Shown here one piece after another: positions 41,745 through 50,990 of a stretch of 64,000 nt of DNA. The notes below the pieces were generated by a model. It ran no database searches and had not been told where the DNA came from. It saw nothing but the letters and a program-made list of their open reading frames with translations. Within the stretch, counting starts at the first letter, position 1. Each line of letters starts with the position of its first letter. This DNA comes from Halanaerobiales bacterium (lineage in GTDB: Bacteria; Bacillota; Halanaerobiia; Halanaerobiales; Halanaerobiaceae), in assembly GCA_016278485.1 (NCBI GenBank), contig JADQBT010000002.1:167601-231600 (forward strand). Reading direction: 5' to 3'. The translations under genes were made by a program, and so were the position numbers.

Positions 41745-42657
41745 CTTTATTCACTCTCCTATATTTACTATAAATTATAAGTACTGGTAAAAATAAAATT
41801 ATATTAAAAATATTAAAATAAAAATGGGACATGGCAAGCTGCCTATGTAAATGATCACTAGAAAAGATTAGTACAAATTTGTAAAATAAATCTTTACTAA
41901 AGTAAAAAATAATTAATCCATATAAATTAAACATAAAATCTGCTAGGGCAAGGTTTTTAGCTACTTTGTTGCCATTAATACTTGCTAAAATGGCAGTTAT
42001 AGATGTGCCAAGATTACTACCTACAATAATTGCTATCCCTGTAATAAGTTCTATTAAATTGGCTTTTCCCAGGGAAACAACCAATGAAGATATTAGACTA
42101 CTACTCTGAAATATACTTGTAGTCAGAAAACCAGTAAATAGTGCTGGTATTAATTCACCATCAAGTCTTTTTAGGACACTTTGCAAGAAAAGATTAATAT
42201 CAGCTCTATAAAAAAAATTTCCAAAAGATCGAAATGCCGCCAATATTAAAAATAATGATAATAAAATAATCCCAGATATTAAAAAATTTTTATGCTTTTT
42301 AGATAATATTAAAGCAACTATGGCTAAAATTAAAAGGATAATTATAAACTTGTCAGTTGTTAGAGATATAAATTGTACCGTCATTGTAGTGCCAAGATTT
42401 GCACCTAATAATATGTAAAAAGCAATTAATGCAGACAAAAAACCTGCATTAACAAGATTAATTGCCATTACTGCAAGCAAACTACTACTCTGTAAGATAG
42501 TAGTAAGTATAAAACCAATCAACATTGCTTTCCTAGGATTAAAATTTATTTTTGCTATATATTTTTTCAATCCACTTGCCCGCGCCAATTCAAAACCCAA
42601 TTGATTAAATTTAAAACCAAAAAACAAAAGAAAAATTGCAAGTATAAAATCAGACAT
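41737..42657 (-). CDS. Na/Pi cotransporter family protein (NptA-like core)
   Basis: Sodium-phosphate cotransporter of 306 residues made of two inverted halves, each with a QSSS motif: TTILQSSSLLAVMAI near residue 54 and TTSIFQSSSLISSLV near residue 178. The C-terminal PhoU-like domain that many NptA proteins carry is missing, so this is the membrane core only. GGGATGAG precedes the ATG. Co-transcribed with uppP, whose action releases phosphate; a functional link is inference. Confidence 0.9.
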   Translation of the reverse strand: MSDFILAIFLLFFGFKFNQLGFELARASGLKKYIAKINFNPRKAMLIGFILTTILQSSSLLAVMAINLVNAGFLSALIAFYILLGANLGTTMTVQFISLTTDKFIIILLILAIVALILSKKHKNFLISGIILLSLFLILAAFRSFGNFFYRADINLFLQSVLKRLDGELIPALFTGFLTTSIFQSSSLISSLVVSLGKANLIELITGIAIIVGSNLGTSITAILASINGNKVAKNLALADFMFNLYGLIIFYFSKDLFYKFVLIFSSDHLHRQLAMSHFYFNIFNIILFLPVLIIYSKYRRVNKVE

Positions 42658-42728
42658 AAGTCACACTCATCCCTTTTTATTTGACTTACTCAAAGCATAT
42701 GTCTGACTTAACTATTTTATCATCAAGA

Positions 42729-42950
42729 TTAATTAAGTTGCAAGTTTAATTTCAATATATTTCCAGGCTGAATTTTTTTATTTAGATAATCAGCAGGATC
42801 GGAGCTGATTACCTGATGGACACTATATGTCTCTGCAGTCTTTTTTTCCACTAATAATGATAAACTCTGATTCATTTTTAATTGATATAATTCTATATCT
42901 TTTTCCTTAGTTTCCATTATATTTTCTAACGGGTAAATTGAATAAAACAT
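42729..42950 (-). CDS. ylzJ: YlzJ-like small protein
   Basis: A 73-residue protein of the YlzJ family, unknown function, recognised from its MFYSIYPLENI start, LLVEKK centre, SSDPADYLNKKIQPG segment, and from its place right after tepA as in Bacillus. GGGAGG precedes the ATG. Confidence 0.8.
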   Translation of the reverse strand: MFYSIYPLENIMETKEKDIELYQLKMNQSLSLLVEKKTAETYSVHQVISSDPADYLNKKIQPGNILKLNLQLN

Positions 42951-42960
42951 AATATCCTCC

Positions 42961-43647
42961 CTACATATTAGTTAATTGTCTTAATTTTTGCAATGCAAGA
43001 CTAATACCGCCAACTTCACTAATAATTCCTTGATCAACAGCATCTTTACCAATTAATACCGTGCCAACATCTCTAACAAGAGTGCCAGTTTCAAACATTA
43101 ATTTTCTAAAAGCAGCTTCACTTACATTAGAGTGTTTGGTAACAAAACTTACTACTCTATCCTGCATTTTATCAAGGTATTCATAAGTTTGGGGAACACC
43201 AATTACCATCCCATTTAAGCGAATTGGGTGAATTGTCATACTAGCTGTTTCAACTATATAAGAATAATTGGTAGAGACTGCAATTGGGACTCCAATACTA
43301 TGTCCACCACCAAGTACCAATGAAACAGTTGGTTTTTGCATACTACTAATCATTTCTGAAATAGCTAAACCAGCCTCAATATCCCCACCTACTGTATTTA
43401 ATATTATTAATAATCCTTTAATATTTGGGTTTTCTTCAATGGCAACAATCTGTGGAATTATATGTTCATATTTGGTTGTTTTATTTTTTGGAGGTAAAAC
43501 AATATGTCCTTCAATTTGACCAACAATTGTTAATACGTGAATATCACTTTCAACCTTTGCTGGTGAACTTGTCGTACCTAATTCTTTCAAATTTTCAATT
43601 TGTTTATTACCATTATTATTCTCATTATTACTATCATTTTGATTCAT
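42961..43647 (-). CDS. tepA: Translocation-enhancing protein TepA (ClpP-like)
   Basis: A serine-protease-fold protein of the ClpP/crotonase group, 228 residues. In Bacillus it is linked to protein export and spore membrane proteins. An Asn-rich N-terminus is followed by the ClpP-like core with [35 protein letters not shown] (the nucleophile region) and [19 protein letters not shown] before the ATG at 43647 selects it over an in-frame start at 43707. Followed by ylzJ; a terminator separates it from RNase J. Confidence 0.9.
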   Translation of the reverse strand: MNQNDSNNENNNGNKQIENLKELGTTSSPAKVESDIHVLTIVGQIEGHIVLPPKNKTTKYEHIIPQIVAIEENPNIKGLLIILNTVGGDIEAGLAISEMISSMQKPTVSLVLGGGHSIGVPIAVSTNYSYIVETASMTIHPIRLNGMVIGVPQTYEYLDKMQDRVVSFVTKHSNVSEAAFRKLMFETGTLVRDVGTVLIGKDAVDQGIISEVGGISLALQKLRQLTNM

Positions 43648-43725
43648 TTTATTTGCCCCCTCATAGTTTATCATGATTAGAATACTACTTTTATTTAGTT
43701 TAATCATGAGGAGGACAAATTATTC

Positions 43726-43755
43726 AAAAAAAAGAAGCGGTTGCCCGCTTCTTTT
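43726..43755 (-). terminator. Terminator after the RNase J gene
   Basis: A 9-bp perfect stem AAGAAGCGG/CCGCTTCTT with a GCAA tetraloop and eight T on the minus strand. Confidence 0.95.
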
Positions 43756-43761
43756 GCCTAA

Positions 43762-45438
43762 TTATACCTCCATAATAATAGGAAGTATCATAGGATTGCG
43801 TTTTATTTTTTTGTAAATATAATCATTTAAAGATTTACGAATAGTATTTTTCAGAACTGACCATTCAGTTATATTATTATTCTCACATTCTTTGAGCGCA
43901 CTTTCAACTCTACTAGTGGCAGCTTCTATTAACTCTTCTGATTCCCTTATATAGACAAAACCACGTGTAATAATATCAGGGCCAGTAATAATTTTTCCAT
44001 GTTTATCAATGGTTACAACCACAATAATAATTCCATCTTCGGAAAGCATTTTTCTATCACGTAAAACTATATTTCCTACATCCCCAATACCTAATCCATC
44101 TATTAATACATTACCTGATTGGACTGAACCAGCTTTAACCACTTTTTCCTGACTAAACTTGATTATATCGCCAATATCTGCAATATAGATATTTTCTTTT
44201 GGAATGCCAACCTTTTTAGCTAAATCAGCATGTCGATATAGATGACGGTATTCACCATGTGTAGGTACAAAATAGCGAGGTTTAGTAAGATTAAGCATCA
44301 ATTTTAGCTCTTCTTGACTGGCATGTCCAGAAACATGGACTCCAGAAACATCTTCATAAATTACATTGGCTCCTCTTTTATATAATTTATTGATAGTTTG
44401 ACCAACAAATTTTTCATTACCAGGAATAGCAGATGCAGATATCATCACTGTATCTCCATCTTTAATATTGATATGATAATGATCTCCTCTTGCCATTCTT
44501 GTTAAAGCTGCATATGGTTCACCTTGACTTCCAGTTGTCAAAAGTACAATTTGATTATCTGGCATACTGCCACAGTCTCTAATATCTATAATCATATCCT
44601 GCGGAATCTGTAAATAACCTAATCTTCTTGCAATATCAACATTGTTTAACATACTTCTGCCTGTAAACGCTACTTTTCGGTTATATTTAAAGGCAGCATC
44701 CACAACCTGCTGTACACGGTGAATGTTAGAAGCAAAGGTTGCAACAATGATACGATCTTTTGTACCCCTGAAAATATCATCAACCGTTTCACCTACTACT
44801 TTTTCTGATAGAGTAAAACCTTCCCGTTCAACGTTTGTACTATCAGAAAATAAGGCTAGTACACCTGGTTCACTATCTCCAAGTTCTGCTAATTTATGAA
44901 AATCAGCTACCTCACCATCAATTGGAGTCTGATCAAATTTAAAATCACTAGCATAGATAATTGGGCCTAAAGGTGTATGAATAGCAAGTGCACAAGCATC
45001 TGCAATGCTATGATTTACTCTAATGAAATCAACTACAAAAGAACCAACATTAATTGAATTCCCTGAGTGTACAACTTTTAACCTACAATCTTTTAAAAGG
45101 CGATGTTCTTTCAACTTTCCTTCTAATAAACCTAGAGTTAGTTTAGTTCCGAAAATAGGAACATTTAATTCTTTTAAAAGATAAGGCAGACCACCAATAT
45201 GATCCTCATGACCGTGGGTCAATACAATACCTTTGACTCTATCACGATTTTTTATAACATAGTCAAAATCTGGTATTACCAAATCTATACCTAATAGATC
45301 ATTTTCTGGAAATTTTACTCCAGTATCTATGATCAACAATTCATCTCCCATCTCTAGGACCATCATATTCTTTCCAATCTCGCCGACTCCACCAAGTGGA
45401 ATCATCTTTACTTCACTTATTTTTTTTTCATTACTCAT
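43762..45438 (-). CDS. rnj: Ribonuclease J
   Basis: Metallo-beta-lactamase-fold ribonuclease with 5'-exonuclease and endonuclease activity in RNA decay and rRNA maturation. The 558-residue protein shows the HGHEDHIGG zinc motif near residue 76, IYASDFKFD, the beta-CASP segment (FASNIHRVQQVVDAA, SGSQGE-like TTGSQGEP) and the VSGHASQEEL and PTHGEYRHL motifs. It has its own terminators on both sides, so it is probably monocistronic here. It sits between dapA and tepA as one RNase J does in Bacillus. The ribosome site GGAGGTG is 14 bases before the ATG, which is long. Confidence 0.97.
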   Translation of the reverse strand: MSNEKKISEVKMIPLGGVGEIGKNMMVLEMGDELLIIDTGVKFPENDLLGIDLVIPDFDYVIKNRDRVKGIVLTHGHEDHIGGLPYLLKELNVPIFGTKLTLGLLEGKLKEHRLLKDCRLKVVHSGNSINVGSFVVDFIRVNHSIADACALAIHTPLGPIIYASDFKFDQTPIDGEVADFHKLAELGDSEPGVLALFSDSTNVEREGFTLSEKVVGETVDDIFRGTKDRIIVATFASNIHRVQQVVDAAFKYNRKVAFTGRSMLNNVDIARRLGYLQIPQDMIIDIRDCGSMPDNQIVLLTTGSQGEPYAALTRMARGDHYHINIKDGDTVMISASAIPGNEKFVGQTINKLYKRGANVIYEDVSGVHVSGHASQEELKLMLNLTKPRYFVPTHGEYRHLYRHADLAKKVGIPKENIYIADIGDIIKFSQEKVVKAGSVQSGNVLIDGLGIGDVGNIVLRDRKMLSEDGIIIVVVTIDKHGKIITGPDIITRGFVYIRESEELIEAATSRVESALKECENNNITEWSVLKNTIRKSLNDYIYKKIKRNPMILPIIMEV

Positions 45439-45552
45439 TTATTAAACAAAGCACCTCCATAAATTTTTGCGTTTAAATTGATAATATTTAATTACATTTT
45501 AATCTAAAATACTACCCGCTCTTATATCATTATTATTATTATACAGTTTATC

Positions 45553-45586
45553 AATAAAAAAAACAAGCACCAAAAGGTGCTTTTTT
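45553..45586 (-). terminator. Terminator after dapA
   Basis: A 7-bp perfect stem AAGCACC/GGTGCTT with a 4-base loop, then G and eight T on the minus strand. Confidence 0.92.
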
Positions 45587-45604
45587 CCAATTGTATTTTT
45601 TTGT

Positions 45605-46489
45605 CTAAATAAGGTGATGTTCTTTAAGAATAGAGTTGATTTTTAATTGATTTTCCGACTCTAAATTTAAGAGTGGTAATCTAGTAGTTCCAACATCAAA
45701 GCCAATCATATTTAATGCTGCTTTAATGGGAATCGGATTTGTATCTATAAAGATCCCCTGAAAAATACTTGATAATTTATTATTTATTTGTGCTGCCTGC
45801 TTAACATTTCCTTTTTTATAACTCTGTATCATCTCTTTAATTTCTTTTCCTACCAAATGTGCAGCAACACTTACTACTCCTTTTCCACCAACAGATAAAA
45901 TTGGTAAAGTAAGATTGTCATCCCCACTATATATTTCAAAATTAGCTGGTTTTTTAGCAGCTAGATCAGAAATTCGACCCATATCACCACTGGCTTCTTT
46001 TATTGCTACAATATTATCTATTTTTGCTAGTTTCAAAATGGTATCATTTTCTAAATTAGTTGCGGTTCTCCCCGGAACATTATAAATTATAATTGGTAAT
46101 TTAATATCTTCAGCAATAATTCGAAAATGTTCATAAAGCGCTCTCTGGGGTGGTTTGTTATAATATGGAACGACAACCATAATTCCGTCTACTCCAATCT
46201 CTCTTGCTTCACGCGAAAATGCTATGGTCTCTTTTGTATTATAAGAACCAGTACCTGCAACAATTTTTGTTTTACCTTTTAATTCATCAACCAGCACCTC
46301 CATAAGTAGCAATTTTTCATTATGACTGAGAGTAGGAGTTTCACCAGTTGTACCTAAAATTAAAAGTGAATCCGTTCCATTTTTCAATAAATAATTGGCT
46401 AATTCTACAGTTTTGTCTAAGTTTAGATGACCTCCACTTTGCATCGGAGTAACCATTGCTGTTAAAAGTTCACCAAAATCATATTTCAT
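45605..46489 (-). CDS. dapA: 4-hydroxy-tetrahydrodipicolinate synthase
   Basis: Condenses pyruvate and aspartate semialdehyde in lysine and dipicolinate synthesis. The 294-residue TIM-barrel protein has TTGETPTLSHNEK, VVPYYNKPPQRALYEHF and YNVPGRTATNL, and the Schiff-base Lys in AIKEASGDMGR. It follows dapG, and its product is the direct precursor for DpaA/DpaB earlier in the same operon. AGGAGGGG precedes the ATG. Confidence 0.97.
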   Translation of the reverse strand: MKYDFGELLTAMVTPMQSGGHLNLDKTVELANYLLKNGTDSLLILGTTGETPTLSHNEKLLLMEVLVDELKGKTKIVAGTGSYNTKETIAFSREAREIGVDGIMVVVPYYNKPPQRALYEHFRIIAEDIKLPIIIYNVPGRTATNLENDTILKLAKIDNIVAIKEASGDMGRISDLAAKKPANFEIYSGDDNLTLPILSVGGKGVVSVAAHLVGKEIKEMIQSYKKGNVKQAAQINNKLSSIFQGIFIDTNPIPIKAALNMIGFDVGTTRLPLLNLESENQLKINSILKEHHLI

Positions 46490-46504
46490 TTTACTTTCCC
46501 CTCC

Positions 46505-47494
46505 TTAATTAATGACAAAATATTCATGGAGAAGATTTAAAGCCTTTATTTTTTTATCAATAGCAACACTAACCACAATACTCCATTTATTAATTTGAAA
46601 ACTTTTTGCTTCTAAATAGTTTTCGGCAAATAATTTATTTATTTTTTCAATTATATCCATTTTATTTATATCAGGCCGGAAAAATAAGATTGTTATTTCC
46701 GAAAAGTAATCTTTATAATCTTTGATAGAAAAAATATTTATCTTATAATTTTTATTATAAATAAGAGTACCATTCTGTTCAGAATTTATTGGCATTACGT
46801 GAAGAGGTATTTGCGAATTTGCAGCTATTTCACATGCATAAGGATGAATTACCTTTAATCCATGCTGGGCAGCTTCTTGCGCACGTTCATAAGAAATGAA
46901 GGGAATTTTTCTTGTGTTTTTTACTAATAATGGATCAGCAGACATAATACCATCAACATCCGTATATATAAAAATACTTTTTGCAGAAAGTACTGATCCT
47001 AATAGACTGGCTGTTGCATCACTTCCACCTCTACCTATTGTTGTTATTTCATTATCCTCAGTAGCCCCCTGAAATCCTGCTATAACTGGGATTATTCCCT
47101 CATCTAATAACTTATAAATCCTTTTGGGATTTACATTATCAATTTGAGCTGAACCAAAATCAGCATTTGTTTTAATCCCTGCCTGCCAACCTGTTAATGC
47201 CCTTGCTTTTAAACCAATATCTTTCAATAATTTAACAAAGACAACTGTTGAAATTATTTCGCCACAGGACATAATTAAGTCATTTTCACGTAAATAATTA
47301 TCAATTTCTGTTTCAGGGGGAAGATTAATGAGCGTATCTGTTGAATATGGACTCCCTTCTCGTCCCATAGCGGAAACAACTACAACAGGAAATTGTTCAT
47401 ATAAATATTTTTTTACCACTTCTTTTACTGCTTTTGCTCTAACCTTAGAGTTGTGTAGTGATGTTCCTCCAAATTTTTGAATGATGATCTCCAT
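46505..47494 (-). CDS. dapG: Aspartate kinase, single-ACT form
   Basis: First enzyme of the aspartate pathway. Kinase domain at about 1-235 with the signature start IIQKFGGTSL, GRGGSDATASLLG and YTDVDGIMSADP. The usual aspartokinase I has about 400 residues with two ACT domains; this one has 329, and only one ACT-like unit fits after the kinase domain (about 250-329). No frameshift remnant is present in the 15-base gap before dapA. Feedback control by lysine or diaminopimelate may therefore be altered, which would suit a sporulation-devoted enzyme. Confidence 0.9.
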   Translation of the reverse strand: MEIIIQKFGGTSLHNSKVRAKAVKEVVKKYLYEQFPVVVVSAMGREGSPYSTDTLINLPPETEIDNYLRENDLIMSCGEIISTVVFVKLLKDIGLKARALTGWQAGIKTNADFGSAQIDNVNPKRIYKLLDEGIIPVIAGFQGATEDNEITTIGRGGSDATASLLGSVLSAKSIFIYTDVDGIMSADPLLVKNTRKIPFISYERAQEAAQHGLKVIHPYACEIAANSQIPLHVMPINSEQNGTLIYNKNYKINIFSIKDYKDYFSEITILFFRPDINKMDIIEKINKLFAENYLEAKSFQINKWSIVVSVAIDKKIKALNLLHEYFVIN

Positions 47495-47525
47495 AAATAT
47501 CCTCCCTAGCAGTTACAATCTATCT

Positions 47526-48512
47526 TTATATCTCTATATTTTCAGCTATCTGAACTGCGTTGAGAGCAGCACCTTTTCTGATATTATTTGCTACACTCCA
47601 GAAATTAATAGAATTTTTCTTGGAATAATCTTTTCTAATCCTACCAATTAAAACCTGGTCTTCTAATTCAGAATTAGTTGGTACTGGAAAACTTTCTTTG
47701 AATAATTTGATTCCTGCTGCTTTTTGAAAAGCAGCAATAATATCTTCTTCATTAATATCTTCATTCAATGTCACATTAACACTTTCTGAATGACCATAAA
47801 AAACGGGAACTCTTACACATGTTGCTGTAATTGGTAATTCCGGTATCTGCAAAATCTTTCTTGTTTCATGGACCATTTTCATTTCTTCTTTTGTATATTT
47901 ATTTTCTTCTACTTCCCCAATCTGTGGAATTAAATTTGCAAAAATATGATATGGGAAAACTTGCGGTTGTAATTTTTTCATTATTTTATGATTATGAATT
48001 TGTTCTTGAAATTCTTCTAATGCTCGTTGACCAGCACCAGAAACGGCTTGATATGTGCTTACTACAACTCTTTTAATGCCGAATTTTTTAAGTGGAGCAA
48101 GTGAAACTGTTAATTGAATGGTAGAACAGTTTGGATTTGCAATAATACCTTTTTGCTTAATTATCTCTTCTCTATTTACCTCTGGAACCACTAGCGGTAC
48201 GTCTTTTTTCAGTCTAAATGCTCTACTATTATCAATCATTATAAACTGACTATCTTTGTTTAAAAGAGCAACTTCTTTAGCAACTTTTGGTTTTGCACAA
48301 CAAAAAACAATATCTGTATCTTTTAGATCATCTTCATTTATAACTTTGACAGTATACTCTCGACCTTTAAAAATAATAATTTTATTTTGAGATCGAGGAG
48401 AAGCAAATAATTGTATTTCTTTAATAGGAAAATTACTTTGCTCTAATATTTTTAAAAGTTCTCGCCCAACAAGACCTGTTGCTCCAACAACTGCTATCTT
48501 TTTACCTGCCAA
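47526..48512 (-). CDS. asd: Aspartate-semialdehyde dehydrogenase
   Basis: Reduces aspartyl phosphate to the semialdehyde used by DapA. The 328-residue protein has the NADP-binding start KKIAVVGATGLVGRELL, the catalytic Cys in IANPNCSTIQL, and RVPVFYGHSESV. A TTG at 48512 is better spaced from GGAGGTGG than the upstream GTG at 48521. It lies between dpaB and dapG. Confidence 0.97.
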   Translation of the reverse strand: MAGKKIAVVGATGLVGRELLKILEQSNFPIKEIQLFASPRSQNKIIIFKGREYTVKVINEDDLKDTDIVFCCAKPKVAKEVALLNKDSQFIMIDNSRAFRLKKDVPLVVPEVNREEIIKQKGIIANPNCSTIQLTVSLAPLKKFGIKRVVVSTYQAVSGAGQRALEEFQEQIHNHKIMKKLQPQVFPYHIFANLIPQIGEVEENKYTKEEMKMVHETRKILQIPELPITATCVRVPVFYGHSESVNVTLNEDINEEDIIAAFQKAAGIKLFKESFPVPTNSELEDQVLIGRIRKDYSKKNSINFWSVANNIRKGAALNAVQIAENIEI

Positions 48513-48532
48513 ATTAACCACCTCCAGTTTAA

Positions 48533-49138
48533 CTAATTATATTCAACTAAAACTGGCTGCAATTGCTTATGGTTTAGGGCAGCTTGACAGCTCTCAACTA
48601 AAAATTCATTTTTGAAAACAAGTGAGTTTGGTTTAGCTGTAGCATTATCCTGGCCCAATGGAACAAAATAGATATTTTTAGTGTTTATTAAATGACCAAA
48701 ATTAATAGCATTAATTCCAAGTCCATCATTAGTTGCTAGAGCGATTAGCACAGGTTTTTGATTACGTAATTGACTTTTAGCAGCCATGATTACTGGTGTA
48801 TCAATAATACCATTCGCAAGTTTAGCCAGGCTGTTTCCGGTACAAGGAGCAATTAACAGAAGATCAAACAAATCTTGTGGTCCAATTGGTTCAACATCAT
48901 TAAAACTTTCCCAAATAGGTTTTTCAGTAAATTGCTGTAACATATTTTTCCAATCAGAGAATTCTCCGAATCTAGTCTTATTATTTTTAACACTTGGTGA
49001 AACAATTGGAGTAATTTTTGCGCCTTTTTTAGCTAATTCTTTTGCTGCATTTATTGTTTTTTCTAATGTACAATGAGAACCAGTTAACGCAAGGCCAATA
49101 GATTTACCATTTAAGTTTTCAACAAGATCTTTATTCAT
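48533..49138 (-). CDS. dpaB: Dipicolinate synthase subunit B
   Basis: Flavoprotein-like subunit of the enzyme that makes dipicolinic acid, the calcium chelator of the spore core. The 201-residue protein resembles the phosphopantothenoyl-cysteine decarboxylase fold (IGLALTGSHCTLEKTI, LLIAPCTGNSLAKLANGIIDTPVIMAAKS region). It begins five bases after dpaA, and the dpaA-dpaB-asd-dapG-dapA order equals the Bacillus spoVF operon. Confidence 0.95.
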   Translation of the reverse strand: MNKDLVENLNGKSIGLALTGSHCTLEKTINAAKELAKKGAKITPIVSPSVKNNKTRFGEFSDWKNMLQQFTEKPIWESFNDVEPIGPQDLFDLLLIAPCTGNSLAKLANGIIDTPVIMAAKSQLRNQKPVLIALATNDGLGINAINFGHLINTKNIYFVPLGQDNATAKPNSLVFKNEFLVESCQAALNHKQLQPVLVEYN

Positions 49139-49142
49139 AAAA

Positions 49143-50003
49143 TCAACCCTTTCTTTTCAGTAAATTTGAAATGTAATCAGCCAGATATTTACCTGCACTT
49201 TGCGGAGCATATTTACCAGGTAGACCAGGTGCTAAAAATGCATTAATTCCTATTTCTTGAGCAAAATCAAAATCAACACCACCTGGTTTGGAAGCTAAGT
49301 CAATTATTACTGATCTATTATTCATCTGGGAAATGATATTTTGATCAAAGATCATGGCTGGTACTGTATTATAAATTAAATCAAAATCTCCTATTTTTTG
49401 AGCTAAATTTTTATATCTAATTATCTTTGCTCCATATTCTTCGGCTCTAGCCAGATTAGCATTATCTCTGCTAACTGCATAGGTTTCTGCACCTAGATTT
49501 ATTAATCTTCTCAGTAGAGTTAAACCAACTTTCCCCATACCTGTTATAAGTACTTTACTCCCGAAAATCGTCAGATCTTGCTCTTCAATAGCTAGTGCAA
49601 TAGCAGCTTCTGCAGTAGGAATTGCATTTCTAATAGCTAATTCAGAAACTTTAGCAGTTTCAATAAATTTAATATTGTATTTAGATAAATACAATTTAAT
49701 TTCTGCAGGAAGAGAACCAATTAGAAATACAGAATTTGTAGCGATATTTTTACAAAATTCCTCATTAATGTTTAGTTCCCGTTTGACGAATGTTGACTTT
49801 AAATTATTCTTATCATCAAGACCTGTCATAGGAGCATAAATTATCTCTTTTTTATAAATATGTTTTAAAGTATTATCAACTGTAACACCTTCTGGAAATT
49901 TTTCTGGGTTATCACTCAGAACACTAACGTGATGCTTATCTTTTAAATAACTAATTAAATATAATTCTCTAGCATCACCACCAATAATACCAATTTCAGC
50001 CAA
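49143..50003 (-). CDS. dpaA: Dipicolinate synthase subunit A
   Basis: Dehydrogenase-like subunit of dipicolinate synthase, about 286 residues. An N-terminal DpaA domain (IGIIGGDARELYLISYLK) and a C-terminal Rossmann domain with VLITGMGKVGLTLLRRL and later IDLASKPGGVDFDFA. Start not certain: the TTG at 50003 has AGAGGATGG before it and gives the usual N-terminus; the ATG at 50024 has no ribosome site. It is first in the operon dpaA-dpaB-asd-dapG-dapA. Confidence 0.93.
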   Translation of the reverse strand: MAEIGIIGGDARELYLISYLKDKHHVSVLSDNPEKFPEGVTVDNTLKHIYKKEIIYAPMTGLDDKNNLKSTFVKRELNINEEFCKNIATNSVFLIGSLPAEIKLYLSKYNIKFIETAKVSELAIRNAIPTAEAAIALAIEEQDLTIFGSKVLITGMGKVGLTLLRRLINLGAETYAVSRDNANLARAEEYGAKIIRYKNLAQKIGDFDLIYNTVPAMIFDQNIISQMNNRSVIIDLASKPGGVDFDFAQEIGINAFLAPGLPGKYAPQSAGKYLADYISNLLKRKG

Positions 50004-50036
50004 ATTAGACCATCCTCTCTCCATGAATTCTTATAC

Positions 50037-50066
50037 ATTATATGAGAGAGTATTTAATTATGTTAA
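50037..50066 (-). promoter_or_regulatory. Candidate promoter of the dipicolinate/lysine operon
   Basis: TTAACA (50066-50061), an 18-base spacer and TATAAT (50042-50037) on the minus strand, which reads as a vegetative promoter. The overlapping CATATAATG also resembles a late mother-cell (sigma-K) -10 box, which would fit the Bacillus operon, but the match is not exact. Confidence 0.4.
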
Positions 50067-50977
50067 TGTTTAGTTAGCCTGCTAAAATAATTTGTTCCCC
50101 ATACTCCTAGAATAATCATTGTTGCACCTAAAACTTGAAACCAGTAGAATGGTTCGTTTCTAAAAAATACCCCTGCAATGATTGAAACAACCGTTGTAAG
50201 GTTAGCAAAGACGGCTGATTGAGAAGCTGTAATTCTAGATAATGTATAATTCATCATAAAAAAAGCAACTATAGATGATAAAATTCCGAGATACATTATT
50301 GTAAAAAGTGTATCCCCATCTGCTAAAGGCTTAAAATAATTCAAAAAAGAAAAATCATTCTGGATAAAACTAATTAAATTGAAGGTTATGGCACCAAACC
50401 ACATCATAATATAAGTAATTTCTACTGGCCGAAATGAGAACGATAATTTTCTGGATAATACATTATAAAATCCTGCCATAATAACTGCTCCTGCAAGCAG
50501 AGTCATACCAAAATAATTATTTTTTATAGCAGTTTGACCTTTCATTAATACAATTAATAATACACCTGCAACAGATAGCAAAATGAAAATAATTTGCAAT
50601 ATATTTGGTTTTTCATCTAAAAATATGATACCCAATATAGTAACAACTACTGGTATTAGTGCAATCATAATACCTGCTTCAGAAGATGTTGTTAACTGGA
50701 TACCAGTTGTTTCAAATATAAAATATAAGCCTGGTTGGAAAAAGGCGAGTAATAAAAGATATTTAATTTTTTTGTTTTTAAAATTCATTCTTATTAGTCC
50801 GGTATATTTTAAAATACTCAAAGAAATAGCTGCTAGGGCAAATCTATAACCCAGCAGCTCAAATGAAGTTAATTTTTCTAATCCTTCTTTTGTAAACATA
50901 AATGAAAAGCCAAATATGATACTAAACATCAGACCTGATAAATATGGTAAGTATTTATTATATTTTTGTTTTAACAT
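50063..50977 (-). CDS. EamA/DMT-family transporter
   Basis: Drug/metabolite-type exporter of 304 residues with ten hydrophobic helices in two EamA halves (about 15-140 and 155-298). The fifth helix region TTGIQLTTSSEAGIMIALIPV is typical. Substrate unknown. GAGGGG precedes the ATG. It follows the RNA methyltransferase by 13 bp. Confidence 0.93.
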   Translation of the reverse strand: MLKQKYNKYLPYLSGLMFSIIFGFSFMFTKEGLEKLTSFELLGYRFALAAISLSILKYTGLIRMNFKNKKIKYLLLLAFFQPGLYFIFETTGIQLTTSSEAGIMIALIPVVVTILGIIFLDEKPNILQIIFILLSVAGVLLIVLMKGQTAIKNNYFGMTLLAGAVIMAGFYNVLSRKLSFSFRPVEITYIMMWFGAITFNLISFIQNDFSFLNYFKPLADGDTLFTIMYLGILSSIVAFFMMNYTLSRITASQSAVFANLTTVVSIIAGVFFRNEPFYWFQVLGATMIILGVWGTNYFSRLTKH

Positions 50978-50990
50978 TTAATAACCCCTC

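Noticed and set aside
45439-45552. Leader RNA element upstream of the RNase J gene
   Set aside because: The gap contains only the dapA terminator region and AT-rich sequence; no stable structure was recognised.
46490-46505. Frameshift or truncation of the aspartokinase gene
   Set aside because: Only 15 bases separate it from dapA, with no leftover ACT-domain coding sequence; the short form appears natural.
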